From Chondrosia reniformis (taxonomy: Eukaryota; Porifera; Demospongiae; Chondrillida; Chondrillidae), in NCBI GenBank assembly GCA_947172415.1, contig OX359195.1:7619001-7683000 (forward strand): DNA of 64,000 nucleotides. Direction: 5' to 3'. The position numbers and the translations under genes are program-made. Each line of letters starts with the position of its first letter. Within the stretch, counting starts at the first letter, position 1. Of the stretch, positions 14,101 through 25,355 are shown one piece after another. The notes under the pieces were generated by a model. The model was given only the letters and a program-made list of their open reading frames with translations, had not been told where the DNA came from and ran no database searches.

Positions 14101-16077
14101 GTGTGTAGGGCATATCTTTGGATGGCAGCCATCCAACTCTTCTCTATGGATACGGTGGATTTGATGTTTCAATTACTCCTTACTTTAGCTGCTCGAGAGT
14201 AATCTTTCTGCAACACTTACATGGCATATTTGCAATAGCCAACATCAGAGGAGGAGGGTAAGTGTCATGTGATCATAGGGGGAGGGTAAGTGTCATGGTT
14301 TGACCATGCTACCTGACTAGGAATATTCGCATCATGTTAAGTTTATGTACATTACTTTAGTGTGGGAATTAAGTTTGTTTGTTGATGGCATATTTGGGGT
14401 CCGTACTAGTAATAGTGATATGCGTAATTATGATACTGATGATGATTATGATGATAATGAGGTGTACCTTGTGACATACAGTGAATATGGTCAGAAATGG
14501 CATGAAAGTGGAATTAAGGAAAAGAAACAAAATGTGTTTGATGACTTTCAGCATGCTACTGACTACCTGATCAGTCAGAAGTATACGTGTCCGGATAAGC
14601 TGGTAATTCAAGGTGGATCCAATGGTGGACTGCTGGTGTGTGCATGTGCCAACCAGCGACCTGACCTGTACAAGTGTGTCATCTCTCAAGTCGGGTTAGT
14701 AAACAATGGCCAATGTGTGAACAAATCAATATACAGTATTTGTATTGAAGTCCTTTATCTCTTTTGCAGTGTTTTGGACATGCTTAGATTCAACAAGTTT
14801 ACAATTGGTCATGCATGGTACGTATGTCTAAAAGTCCAATTTACAATATGTCAAAAATACATATCTTTTTATTATAGGATGACAGATTATGGCAATCCTG
14901 ATACCTCCCCTGATTTCGACTGGCTCTACAAGTATATAATAACCGTTTGGTTCTCCCTCACTGACTGCATAAACATCTAACACACCACTTTTCAGCAAAT
15001 ATATATGTGTATATATCCTAACTGTGCTTTATTTATGCATAATAAATGGTATGTGTATGTGTATAAATTTATCTAATGTACGTAGTTGTGTAGTTTATAT
15101 GTCAAGTAAAGAGTTTCTTCAATGTATACATCCTATTCCTAGCTCTGTAGTGTATGAGTAAATTATGGTTGCATTTAATTAGGTTCTTTACTCCTATATG
15201 CTTAGGTACTCCCCTTTGCACAATATACCTGATCTTACTGCAAAAGAGCAATACCCTTCAACTCTATTGCTGACAGCAGACCATGATGACAGGGTTGTAC
15301 CCTTGCACTCACTAAAGTTCATAGCGACACTGCAGGAAAAGTTAGGTCACAAACAGTGCCAGGTCAACCCTCTGATGGCTAGGATAGAGCAGAAGGCCGG
15401 ACACGGAGCTGGAAAGCCAACTTCTAAAATAGTAATTCTTAGCATCCAACCATGGCATTGCATAGATTATGGTATAGGTAGAGAGGTCCCAAGCTTTGGA
15501 TAGGGTTGCTTTTTGGTATATACACATAAAAAATCTAACACACCATTTTCCTACATGCTATGCCTACTCTGTAAAAAGCCTATAGAGAACTAAACCTGGA
15601 AAGAGCTTTGGATTAAGACACAGGAGTCTTCTCTTCTTCTTTTTGCTCCACTGGGCCAGACAGCTGTTTCTGGGAATTCCACCCTTCATCAGGGACCCTG
15701 GGAATCTTAGTCTTCTTGTTGGTCTTTTGTGTATCCTTGGCATGTTGGTCAAGCCTTTGATTGACACAGTTCATATATTGACACAGCAACTGTTATACAC
15801 CAGTAAGGCCATTATGTACGTATATACATATATGCCTTTTATTTTTCTAATTAATATAAACACAGAGCTACGTATATCTCTTCGGATTATATTAATTGAG
15901 GCCAATACTACAATTAAAATATATATGCAAAAATTATTATTGCACATTAACTATATAGTCATGATCTGATTACATGTCTGATGTCTATAGCTAATTATTC
16001 ATTTTCTGTAGATTGATGAAATTGCGGATGTCTATGCATTTATAGCAGCTAACCTTAACATACAGTGGTCTCAATAA
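2198..16077 (+). CDS. PREP: prolyl oligopeptidase (prolyl endopeptidase, S9A)
   Basis: Cytosolic serine peptidase that cleaves short peptides after proline. I trace 19 in-phase exons: 2198-2406, 3073-3168, 10558-10726, 10940-11041, 11167-11229, 11645-11724, 11821-11939, 12368-12417, 12549-12644, 12826-12930, 13260-13361, 13566-13646, 13783-13896, 14109-14257, 14482-14694, 14770-14817, 14878-14931, 15206-15431, 16012-16077. They total 2142 nt, giving 713 residues against about 710 for the family. The N-terminal part matches the PREP start and propeller ([24 protein letters not shown]). The catalytic Ser is in GGSNGG (about residue 558), Asp in ADHDDRVV (about 645) and His in AGHGAGKP (about 683). 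All three are present, so an active enzyme is expected. One weak point is the donor after exon 11 (GTCCTC). Intron 2 is 7.4 kb and hosts a transposon; intron 5 hosts a CCATCCACC minisatellite. Confidence 0.96.
6092..6217. repeat. 63 bp tandem duplication in PREP intron 2
   Basis: Two almost identical copies of a 63 bp segment beginning GTTCTTGGGTAAAGTTATGA start at 6098 and 6161. A small minus-strand ORF across them simply translates the duplication and is not a gene. Confidence 0.85.
7888..8843. mobile_element. Mutator-like (MULE) non-autonomous element with long TIRs
   Basis: The 956 bp element begins CGGTATTACTAAAACGCGGA and ends with its reverse complement. The arms run inward for about 245-265 bp (7888 to about 8154, and about 8600 to 8843). 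They include a short run of CGGAATA-type units that differs in copy number between the arms. The flanks carry a perfect 9 bp direct repeat, TATGCTTGA, at 7879-7887 and 8844-8852. Long TIRs with a 9 bp target duplication are the hallmark of Mutator-like elements. No transposase is present, so it would need help in trans. It sits in intron 2 of PREP. The near identity of the arms suggests recent insertion. Confidence 0.85.
8277..8591 (-). CDS. small ORF inside the MULE, possible zinc-binding fragment
   Basis: The ORF has 104 codons and lies entirely between the two TIRs on the minus strand. It contains a C-x2-C pair (MCNGC) and, about 55 residues later, an H-x4-C pair (YYHVYLPC), so a C2HC-type zinc site is possible. 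I recall a similar layout (CxxC, then PPY, then a YH...C segment) in uncharacterised transposon-associated invertebrate proteins, but I cannot verify this. It could be a remnant of the parent element's protein or a captured host fragment. There is no evidence of expression. Confidence 0.35.
   Translation of the reverse strand: MTNTYFLSMCNGCRQKFPRMPSGCYAAPPYNIAIQHMEERQFNSPITGMPTSRAGNAYYHVYLPCLRVNWPDFKGNELVIDPGIMAKLQPEHKHLLFANLGITC
11234..11626. repeat. CCATCCACC-type minisatellite in PREP intron 5
   Basis: About 390 bp of 4-base-phase CCATCCAC/CCAC units, with CCAGCCACCAAT variants at intervals and at the 3' end. It begins right behind the donor of PREP exon 5 and stops just before exon 6. 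Long ORFs in both strands (Thr-His-Pro or Trp-Gly-Gly repeats) are artefacts of the repeat. Confidence 0.95.
15529..15750 (+). repeat. interspersed repeat, family R1 copy 1 (PREP last intron)
   Basis: This segment is shared, diverged, with 46196-46445 (opposite strand) and 58415-58540. Shared blocks include CCATTTTCCTACATGCTAT, then the CCTATAG...GAACTAAACCT block, then AGGAGTCTTCT, then GGGAATTCCACCCTTCATCA. A shorter match to the last block is near 30915-30945. There is no coding potential beyond short ORFs; it is probably a non-autonomous mobile element. Confidence 0.7.
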
Positions 16078-16815
16078 ACATTTACAAGAGAATACCTTTT
16101 GCAACTTAATTGGATATTATTGATCATACTTACAATTATATTTAATCTCCACAATCATGAATCATATGTATAAAGTTAAATAAAAACATTCAAAAATGGC
16201 ACTAGGGATTAGGGAGACTTAATTAAAACATGGCGTCCGAGAAGACCACAATTTTCGCTTTTCACAATTAATATGCTTCTTATAGAGCGAATTCAGATTT
16301 AGGGCTGTCTATTCCCTAGTTCGGAAATATTTATGACGATTTATAACTTGTACGTTCCCGCATAAGTTCGCATATTAGTGTTAGTCTATTCAATAAAAGA
16401 AGAAAATGAATTTTGGAAATGGGTTTATTCCTGGTTAGCCACTTTTTGAGCGCTGTAGAGCGTGTAGAGCGTCGAAGCATGTTTTGGCATTTAGGGAAGC
16501 GTGCAATTAATGGCTGCAAATAACCGAAAATCGCTTCGTTGGTGATTTATGAGGTGTTGATTGCTAATACATTGAATAGGGCGGCCATTTTTTTCGGGCC
16601 ATTCCTACTTAGAGAGTACTACCGTACTCTCTGATAGTTAGCTATATGAACTAACTGAAAATGTCAAAAATATAGATTCTAATTTTAAATGTTGTACAGT
16701 ATAAAGTATATCCCTAAAAATGCTTCAAGAAACAAATTGCATAAGCAATTATTAAATGTCGCATTGCCTTTGTGCATCTGCCTTTCTCCCTTCAATCTCC
16801 CTAATCCATGTACTC
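16078..16815. other. intergenic region between convergent PREP and HDC genes
   Basis: AT-rich spacer between two convergent genes, probably holding both 3' UTRs and polyadenylation sites (AATAAA-like runs are present, for example near 16180). The few short ORFs are unremarkable. No RNA gene or repeat was recognised. Confidence 0.6.
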
Positions 16816-18035
16816 CTAGTAGCTAATACTTGAGATTTTCCTTTTTGGGTTTTTCTCCTCCATTTCCATGATCCATTCATCCAGATTCATTGTAGCCAGG
16901 TGTTGCTCTGATGTTTTATCAGGAGTTGCGGCTGGATAAGCACCACTTGCAAGGAGGACATAGGGAGCATAAGCTATAGCTGTTCCATAGTACTCAGGTG
17001 GGCAGTACTTGAAGACATAACCGGTAAAGATTTCCTTGTAGTCCACCTTCTGGTTTTGTCCACATAACAGAACGCTTTCTACTACCTTGTGGCGCTTGCC
17101 ATCAAGATACTGTGTTATGATGGCATCATCTTGCTCTGGTAATGGATAGTATCCACAGTCTTCAACGAACAGACTTGAATCATTAGCCCGGTCCTTTGCT
17201 ATGGCAAGTGCTATGTACGACCAGATATATCCAGCAATTGGTCTTCCGTATTGGTCAAGCTGGGAATTGGCTGATTTGGCTGCAGCCGTGACATGGGCGC
17301 CAGGCAGTGGAGGAAACCACTCTTTCCTGTTTTCCGCGTTACCAAATAATGCTTTGGTGGCATCAAGAAGAGGCTGTATGTCATACACATCTACTACATG
17401 TGGTAGAATTATCTCCTTTTTGCCAAATTTAAGTGTTTTAAACTCATATAGCCTTTTTCTTCTGAGATGAGGACTTTTGGCAAAATCGTATCCCCAGACC
17501 CCACTGCGTGGTCCAGTGAAGGAAGACACAGTTATGGCATTAATTTGGCCTATATAGGCACCATTCTTTTGAGCGCTGTCATAAGAAACTATGCCAGGTA
17601 ACACTTCATCTTCCATGACAGCATTGCCAACATAGGTCAGGCCACATTCCAGCTTCATGGTAGAAAGGTAGTATCCAGTTGAATCTGTGTTCATATACCC
17701 ATAGCAATTATTTACCTCAGGTGACCTGAAGTTTCTGGCTACCTCAACAGGATCATAAACTGCAATTGAATATTAAAGTATCACAAAATCTCTATATAGA
17801 TAATATATATATACAGTGATCGAAATTTAATCATTTCAGGCACTGCAATGGCTAGCTTGAATTCAAATTTAATTTGATTATATGAAATGCAAGTATAATT
17901 AAATATCAAACCAATTTTACCTTTCTGTTTAGCTGCTTCTGCAGTATGATTAATCATAGCCACTTGAATGGCCATCAATATCAAATTGAGTTGTAAGCTT
18001 TGTTGGGATGGTCTATATATATCCTCAGATGACAT
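16816..18035 (-). CDS. pyruvoyl-dependent histidine decarboxylase proenzyme (bacterial type)
   Basis: This family converts histidine to histamine using a pyruvoyl group made by self-cleavage between two serines; it is known from Lactobacillus, Clostridium and Micrococcus. Two exons, complement 17921-18035 and 16816-17759, join in phase 1 to give 352 residues (bacterial proenzyme about 310). Conserved stretches as I recall the Lactobacillus enzyme are GIVSYD (residues 94-99, active-site Tyr and Asp), AYIGQIN, SSFTG (Ser117-Ser118, the cleavage pair, codons 17521-17526), GYDFAKSP, SSLFVEDCG (Phe236, Glu238, the proton donor) and YLDGKRHKV...CGQ. Nothing catalytic is missing. The N-terminus is extended by about 35 residues, mostly in exon 1. 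The gene has a spliceosomal intron and lies between PREP and CEP97, so it is not contamination. Horizontal transfer is inferred. It is unrelated to the PLP-dependent animal HDC. Confidence 0.88.
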
Positions 18036-18283
18036 AAGTAATAAACTATATAGAGGTACTATAGCCTAGCTGTTATATACAAGGGTACAACTGTTTGTGA
18101 TCAGATACTGGTACTACCTGTTACTGTCATGAGAAAAAAATACTATTTAACTGCATCAGCAACATGCATATGCAACTGAATCAGATTTACAAACAGTATG
18201 TTAAAGCCACTACAACAAAATGCTCTGACTACTAGGATAGCTACAATCAAATTTAAACATTAAATAATACAAGTCCTATATTG

Positions 18284-21200
18284 TCACTGAGTAGGTGATG
18301 CAAGAGGTTTGACAATCTTGAAAGTTTCAGGTGAAGATGTAGTGGGTGAAAACCCTGGTATGTCATCCCAGTTCAATGTTAATGAACGTGAACTACTAAC
18401 TACAGTATCATTCTCATCAGCACCATCACTTTGCAGGGGCAAATCTGGAGGGAGACATGTCTCTGGAATGGCTCTGTTTGAAGGATCCATTTTCTCCCTC
18501 CATTTTTGTAATGATTCAACCTCACCAAGAAGGCAGTGGATTGTCTCTTCTTGTAGCTGTATAACTTGAGTGCAGTGTGCAAGCTCTTGTTGACATCCTT
18601 TAACTTGTTGGAGGAGATGCAGAATATATTGTTCTGCCTTCCTTTGTCTAATGATGTTCTGTGTGTTGATGACATCAGGATCAGTCTTCCTAGCTTTATA
18701 ACTCCGCCAGGCAGACTGGATAGTCTTAGCAGCACGCCGTTTCTTCAGAAAATTGTTAAAATTTTGTTTCATAAGCCATCTCCTCCAAAATGCTTGGATT
18801 TTTGAAGCAGAGGCCTGGAGAATTGATTCATCAATCCCTTCAGTAGTGTCTGAAGTCTCATCATCTAAAGATGCAGAATTAGTGGAATCAGAGTCACACT
18901 CTAGCAGAGATGAGTCTTCCCCTACTGTCAAAAGTGTTTCTATTCCCACTTTCTTCCTGTGCTCCGTAATTACATTGTTCAGATGCTTCAAGATTTTTAA
19001 TTTTGTCCGTGGTCGTGTATGTAGGTTAGAAACCATTTTCTTGCTGTGTGGTTTGGTCACTTTCACATCATCCATACAATTATTAACCTCTAATGTACAA
19101 TCTATTAAAACACTTTCCACAGGGTTAGTGGTCTGGGACACAGTATTTTCTGGTGAGTCCAGCTCATCAGCTGTTACCTGGCCATCCTCTCTACAGCTGC
19201 TGTTACCACTGAGGGGTGTGGCATCAAGGGGTGTGGTTGATAGGGAATGATCAGAATCTCCCTGGAAGGACCCTTCAGGCCATTTCTTGTGTGGCTGAAG
19301 TGAAGAGGGATCATCTAGTTCTGGAATTCCTTGAAACATTTTCTGCAAATGGGGCATAACTTGATTCAAGTACTTTACCAGTTTTGAGTGCTGTCCAAGT
19401 TTAAATGGATAACAGGCTGACTCAGGAAACAGATACTGAGCAGCAATTCTAGTAAAAAAGAAAATGTATTTGTCAGCATAATGTAATAAATTCTCCATTG
19501 TTGTTAATGTTATACTGTAAATCCCTTATTATTAGCGTGCTATTAAATTTAGTTACGTATATTGGCGATTTGACATTTACCGCTAAAATTAGAGTTCATT
19601 AAATATAGCACTAGTACTAGTACTATACTGTAATTATTTATTACTCTATTACTGTAATTAAGTAACAAAACTTCAATGCATCTTGCAATTGTAAGTCACT
19701 AATATTAAATTCCGTTATGTAGGGGTAAAATCCAGTTTCGCTAACTTTTGGTTCCTCTTGAATAAAGGGATTTACAGTATTAAAGGGGGTGACCCCTCCA
19801 GCACAAGGCTGGCAAATGGGGGGCAAGGTCATCATCCCTCATTAATCTGAACAGTTCATTAAACTGGTGCTTTCAAACAATGAGAAAAAGGCTTTGAGAG
19901 CTGTGAATGTTTGGCCAGCAAATATACATTTTCCAAGGCAAATAAAGAAAGACTTACCTTTCGTAATCAGACAGTTCTATATCATCCAACATTTTGATGG
20001 TCTTGCACCAGTAATATATAAATATTCTGTAGTCAACAACACTGTACCAGAAGACACAAAACAAGACATTGTTATGTATAAGCACTAGCCATCTCACACT
20101 GTAACCAGGTAACCAGGTAAGAGGCTTGTTTATTTAGCTAACAGCTCTAGGCTCTAGGTAGCGCAAGTGGTAAAGTTGACCTTCACTTGTCTGATGTATA
20201 ATTGTAAATGCAAATTGCGAGAAATGAAAACCATCTAGAAGCAGTAACACTCTATACAGTTACTTTCTTACTTCTCCTTCCAAACCAAACAAGGATTTCC
20301 AGCCACCACAGTTTCTTCCATATTTGGTAACTCTGAGAGATAGGCAAATTGATTAAGATCTGTTACACTGTTGTTTCCTAAGGTCAGCTTCTTCAGGCCA
20401 GTCGGAAGGGTGCCTCCTATGGTTGCTAGGGAGTGGATGGCGTTGTCATGCAGAAGCAGGGTTACCAAATTGGACAGGCTTGAGAGAGGTGGTAGAGAAG
20501 TGATGCAGTTGCCTGAGAGGTCTAGGTAGGTCAACATTTTGTTACCTCTTAAGGACGAACACTCCTGCATAGAAACACAACATATCATGATTTATTAAAA
20601 TTTCAGTGACAACTACATATAAACATATGAATGGTTGGTTGGATATGATTTGAGCATCAGCAACACTTATTATTAATCAAGGAATTAGGACGTTTTGACC
20701 CGTAGGTCTTCTTCAGCAATAAATGGGGAAGAAAGCGTATGAATGTATGTTATCATGTTACTGTTTGTTTGTATATGTACATGAGATTGATAGTCATTAT
20801 AATAAATCAGATAACACAAGTAAAAGGTGCGTTTAGGAAATTAAGCTCAAAGCACCTTGATACTGTTTCCATGGAGACTGAGCCATTGCAGTTTTCTTAG
20901 AGTTTCAATACCTGTTACATCAGTCAAAGAGTTGTCTTGAAAGTTGGCCAATGCCAGATCAGGGAGATGGGAGAGCCCTTTGACACAAACCAGTCTATTA
21001 CAACATACTGACAACTACAAAACCAAAGTCAAAAATTGGCGCTAAGGTCATCATATTATAGAAAAAAACATTACATCTACATTCTAAATAAGTTTACACA
21101 TTACGTTACTGGAGATAGTTCATTAATTATTAAAACTTACTTGCACTAAGTTGTTATATTTTTCGATTCCGTTTAAAGATGGCAAACGGTTGTTGTCTAA

Positions 21201-21335
21201 TGTTAACAAAAGGACTTCATTAGTCTTGAAAGACGAGCTCCCCGGAATTTGTGACAACCTCGCTAAATTTAAATCTGGAAGCAACGATAGATTATTGAAG
21301 AGAGTGTCTAAAACATTTTGACCATTGAACTGTAC
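18284..21335 (-). CDS. CEP97: CEP97-like centrosomal LRR/IQ protein (5' end unresolved)
   Basis: CEP97 partners CP110 at the distal centriole and restrains cilium assembly. Exons on the minus strand, 5' to 3': about 21141-21335, 20856-21014, 20272-20564, 19958-20026, 18284-19448. They encode leucine-rich repeats (LLTLDNNRLPSL, LSVCCNRLV, LSLHGNSIK, LTYLDLSGNCITSLP, LTLGNNSVTDL), then a WCKTIKMLDD segment like the CEP97 LRR cap. A low-complexity middle follows, then two IQ-like motifs (KIQAFWRRWL, TIQSAWRSYKARK) and a coiled coil. The model gives about 627 residues, shorter than human (about 865). In the frame that matches the LRRs there is no ATG before a stop near 21365. Either an upstream exon is missed or there is a one-base frameshift: an ATG at about 21364 (MTTGQAVDLSG) is in another frame. 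A donor near 21435 (GTAAGT on the minus strand) hints at a non-coding or further exon. Confidence 0.85.
20645..20725. repeat. interspersed hairpin-type repeat (family R2) in CEP97 intron
   Basis: Contains GAGCATCAGCAACACTTAT and, further on, GACCCGTAGGTCTTCTTCAG. The same two blocks occur near 36845-36925, and the second block occurs at 27335-27385 and 29065-29090. This marks a dispersed family. Confidence 0.6.
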
Positions 21336-21565
21336 CTGAGAGATCGACTGCCTGGCCTGTAGTCATTGGAAACTGCGAACCTTCGCGCCTTTAGGAAATG
21401 AAAAGGGGACTCCCCTATCTGATGAAATCTTACTTACGCAATATTTCTGTGGCTGTAATTACATTCCACCAATTATTGCGTAACCATATGGTCTGATTTC
21501 ATCAGACCTGAAAAAAATAAAATGGCTGTTGGCATCGATGTCTTAAAATTGCATTGACAGTAAGC
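21336..21565. promoter_or_regulatory. bidirectional promoter region, CEP97 / EFG1
   Basis: This is the ~230 bp between the divergent CEP97 coding exons and the EFG1-like ATG. It also holds a splice-like donor and a T-rich acceptor on the minus strand (about 21435 and 21507), which may bound an untranslated CEP97 exon. Confidence 0.4.
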
Positions 21566-22210
21566 ATGGGAAGAAACTCTAAAAAGCGCGCAAAGTTGCT
21601 TAAAGTGAAGATTAGGGAATGCAAAATGACTCTGGAAAATAGGAATTTATCCGCAGACGTCAGACAGACCCGAGAACGGATCCTAAAGGCTTTGACGATG
21701 GACCTCTCCGGTGACTGCATGGCCGAGCCTTCTAAGCGTGCTAGCCTCAATTCAAAGGCCTCCAAAAGGTACAAAAAGATACGTTTCTTTGAACGAAGAA
21801 AACTTATAAGGAAATTGAAGCAGGTCCGGAGGAATTTAAAAAAAATTTCTAAAGGTGATCTTTCAGATAGAGATGTCTTAGAAAGTTCTTTACTCGACAT
21901 AAGAAAAAGAATCAATTACACAATTTACTTCCCCGAGGATCAGAAATATTTATCATTGTTTCCCAATTCTCAGTCTACTGATATGAAAGCATGCAAAAGG
22001 AGAACTGAACTGATTGACTCGATTTGGGAGCAAGTCTTGAGTGGTGAATTGAAGGATGGAACTGAAGGTGAACTGGAGAAATCAGAATCATCAGAAATTG
22101 GAAAGAATTCTGAATCAGAAGATGGTGATGGGTCTGGCACTGACACTGAGGAGATGGATGAAGAGTACCAACAAACTGATAATTTATCAAAGGATGACTT
22201 TTTTATTTAG
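21566..22210 (+). CDS. EFG1-type rRNA-processing protein, single exon
   Basis: The ATG at 21566 gives 214 residues. The protein is very basic in its first 120 residues and acidic at the C-terminus (Glu/Asp/Ser from about 165). The block SKRYKKIRFFERRKLIRKLK (about residues 66-85) and the later INYTIYFPEDQKYLSLFP match my recollection of the Efg1 family. These are nucleolar proteins of the small-subunit processome needed for 18S rRNA maturation. The coiled-coil N-terminus is also typical. The gene has no introns. AATAAA at about 22254 is a plausible poly(A) signal. The family call rests on motif memory, so it should be checked by profile search. Confidence 0.78.
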   Translation: MGRNSKKRAKLLKVKIRECKMTLENRNLSADVRQTRERILKALTMDLSGDCMAEPSKRASLNSKASKRYKKIRFFERRKLIRKLKQVRRNLKKISKGDLSDRDVLESSLLDIRKRINYTIYFPEDQKYLSLFPNSQSTDMKACKRRTELIDSIWEQVLSGELKDGTEGELEKSESSEIGKNSESEDGDGSGTDTEEMDEEYQQTDNLSKDDFFI

Positions 22211-22593
22211 CAGCACTTTTAATTTTTGGGTCAGCTCTACTTGTAATGATTAAATAAAATGATTTCTTTACGTCACATGTGCAATATATTAGAATGTACG
22301 TATGGCTAGACCTATTCTTGTTAATTTTGTAAAAATTTTGAATCATTCAATTCTGTATATACGTACATATACATGATAGAGAGGTGATCAAAACCAGCTG
22401 TTCAATTCCCATGCAGCATTTCCTTCTTTTATGCTTTTTGGCCTTCATGATGTTAATTACACTTGTGGTTTGGTTATCAGTTTCACTCTTCAGATATAAT
22501 ACAAATATATTACAAAAGCATAATACTATTTACATATATAAAATAGATAAAGACACTCAACAGCTTTTCTGCACACATGCAAACGTCAGTTTA

Positions 22594-25355
22594 TCATTGT
22601 TTTGGGGTGTACACATTGTATGCCTGGATGGTGTATTTCAATGGGTCCATGAGGACAGTGAGGGAGGTATAGTTGTTCTGTATTGGCCACTCTGTCAACA
22701 CTTTAAACAGTCCATTCAAGGTTGCCCCATCCTTTAGACCTAGACGTTCCATGTATAGGTTGCCATAGTAACGTCTATTATCATATGGATCTACCTTCTT
22801 CCAGTGATCCTACAGTGGAAACATACAAGCTTCTTCACCTACTAATTGTAGGTGTCTCAACCCATTAGAATACTCCTATAGCATCAGATTTCGAGATATC
22901 ATTAAATAGTTATCTCCCACCTGTAAAATATTTTCTTTAGAGGGGGTTAAACTAATATTAAAGCGGTGTGGCTTACATAGAAGGGTGTGGCTTACATAGA
23001 AGGGTGTGGCTTACATAAAAGGGTGTGGCTTACATAGAAGGGTGTGGCTTACATAAAAGGGTGTGGCTTACATAGAAGGGTGTGGCTTACATAGAAGGGG
23101 GAGGGACTCACATAGTTAGTCTGTAGTCTGTACCAATCAGCGGGCGTGGAGGTGGGGCTAAGGGTCCACATGTCTCGGAGGAAGTTCCTGTCTCTAGTGA
23201 GAACTGTACCACACCCAGGAGCCTTGCCAGCTGTAATGTAGTACACGGGAGCAGTGACCTTCTCCTTTGAGAGCATCTGGAGAGACTGGTCATAGTTGGC
23301 CGCAGTCTCAAAAGTCTAAGAGGAGAGGAGAAGCCTTTAAGATAGGACTTCACCTTGATGGTTGCCTAACATTGCATACGCCTACTGGACAGGTAACTCT
23401 ACCATACAATTCACAGAATGGTAGTGTGAGTGAACTAGTAATTATTAGCTCAATTATAAAAACAGAAAATTAGGCACCACCTGTCATTAGCTGTACACAG
23501 CTAATGTGTTCCCATAGCAATAAATGTCAGGTGAGCTTCATGTAGTCAGAGCTTATAAAGGAAGAACTCTAACCTTTCTGACAAGATGGGTGGGACTCCA
23601 TGCCCCTTCTAGAACACCTTCCAGGAAGTCAATGACTACCTCTCCACCAAGGTCTCTTTCATTGATAGATATGGAGTAACCATCTGGATGAATGCCGGTG
23701 AGAATGCCCTAATAAGGTAATATGCCATTCACAGTTCACTATACCACATCTAGCTCCATAGGATTAGCTATCAACTAGTTTGTAGGCATAGCACATACCA
23801 CAAATCCAGCTGTCACCACTCCAGTGTACAAAACCTTGCCGCTCCTGATAAATTCAACCTAATTAAAACAGAGCAAGAGAATACTGTCATTACATATGTC
23901 ATTTTGTCAAAGGTCAAAGGTTATTGAACATGCAACACAAAATACAAATAAACAAACTGCACATATTATCAATACTGCACACACACATATTACAAATATA
24001 TAAATGGAAGATATCAGGCCAGGATTTAACATACATATTACAATACACACATAATGTATCTAATATCAACATATTCTTAGACTAACTGCAGGCCTTGGAA
24101 AATGATAACTCACACACTACTATTAAGCAAGTACTTCAATATGTGTGTATTTGAGAGAGAACCTGGACTGTGAGGTTTCTAAGATCATTCGGTATACTCC
24201 AATCAAGATTTCTTCCATGGTAAACATGGCCGCCACTGTCCTGCGCTACAATGGAGGTGCAAGCTGAGGGTCTGTACTGTGGAGGATTGGGCTCACTTCC
24301 ATTTGTGATGTTGGGATGTCCCCCACCCAGCTATATAAGTACACAATGACAAGAGAATTTCACTGGCTGAAACTATATCTTTCTACAATTACATACACAC
24401 CATTTGATTCACAATACACAATAGGAATTGAATACAATAGATATTTTTAATTGGGAAAACCTCAACACTGTATGTATACAAGATGTAGGATTAGATTAGA
24501 ACACAATACAATATACTGTAGTATAGTTATAAGAATAAGCAACTCAAGCGATGGTAAGTTTACTTTAAAATTGATTAAAATGTAAATTTAGAGAACTTCT
24601 CCTGCAGAAACACACTTTAGACTTGAAAGAGATCAAATAGTATTCTTATGTTATTAGTATTACTATAGCAATTGATTATTCAAATATATAATAAATTATG
24701 TAATACGAGAATGTGGAACTTACCCTTCTAAATTCATAGGCAAAATTCAGTCCAACAATAATCCCCAGGTCAATAGTCCAATAATCTGCAATCGCCTTCA
24801 TCTCCTGACCATACTCTCCAAGGTATTTGTCAAGGTCTGCCATTATCTTCTCCAGCACTTCCTGCTCCATCTTAGAGGGAACCTTGGGAGATGGGACAGC
24901 GAGGAAGGAGACACCTTTAGGTTCACAGCTTGAGTGGATCTACCTACTTTATCATACAGTCATACTGGCACTGCATATAATACCCTAAAAGTGTGCAGTA
25001 GCTAAGAGGTGCATCATTAGGTGTATGTACACCAGTTACGGTATAGTCTTATTGTTGGCCAAATATATTCATTTATTCGTATAACTTGCAGATTTAGTAA
25101 TACCTAATATAAATCTCTAAATATTAGAATTGGACGGCTGAAGCCATATAAACGTACAAATTGTTGGAAGTAGTCGACCACCAGAGGAGCAGACGACTTG
25201 AAGTGTTCCAAAAGAGGTATCCACCTCCTATCAGGGGACACATCTAGGTCGATTTGATACTTGCTCATTGGCACTAGAGTTGCACTGCCGCCCAAAGTGT
25301 AGTGGACGAAGGACAGGAACAGGGCTACCAGTAGGTAATACGGAACCGCAGCCAT
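22594..25355 (-). CDS. NAAA: N-acylethanolamine acid amidase / acid ceramidase-like hydrolase
   Basis: Lysosomal N-terminal nucleophile hydrolase that cleaves fatty acid amides. Seven exons on the minus strand, all phase 0: 25158-25355, 24724-24882, 24163-24330, 23799-23858, 23574-23708, 23112-23315, 22594-22809, giving 379 residues. The first ~25 residues ([17 protein letters not shown]) form a signal peptide. The catalytic and autocleavage Cys is in [10 protein letters not shown] (about residue 143), followed by [30 protein letters not shown] and RLQTNYDHWKK match NAAA better than ASAH1. An extra ~20 residues ([13 protein letters not shown]...) precede the Cys compared with human NAAA. Intron 6 holds a 19 bp tandem repeat. 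It is divergent with ADA. Confidence 0.92.
22965..23095. repeat. 19 bp tandem repeat in NAAA intron 6
   Basis: About seven copies of AGAAGGGTGTGGCTTACAT with A/G changes. They end next to the donor of NAAA exon 6. Confidence 0.9.

Noticed and set aside
14345..14980. 211-codon ORF around the PREP catalytic Ser
   Set aside because: Only parts of it are exons (14482-14694, 14770-14817, 14878-14931); the rest is open intron sequence.
16816..18035. Bacterial contamination as the source of the histidine decarboxylase gene
   Set aside because: The coding sequence is interrupted by a GT-AG intron and is flanked within a few hundred bases by intron-rich animal genes on the same contig.
20140..20200. 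GGTAGCGCAAGTGGTAAAG, tRNA A-box-like
   Set aside because: No matching B box or cloverleaf could be drawn; chance similarity is likely.
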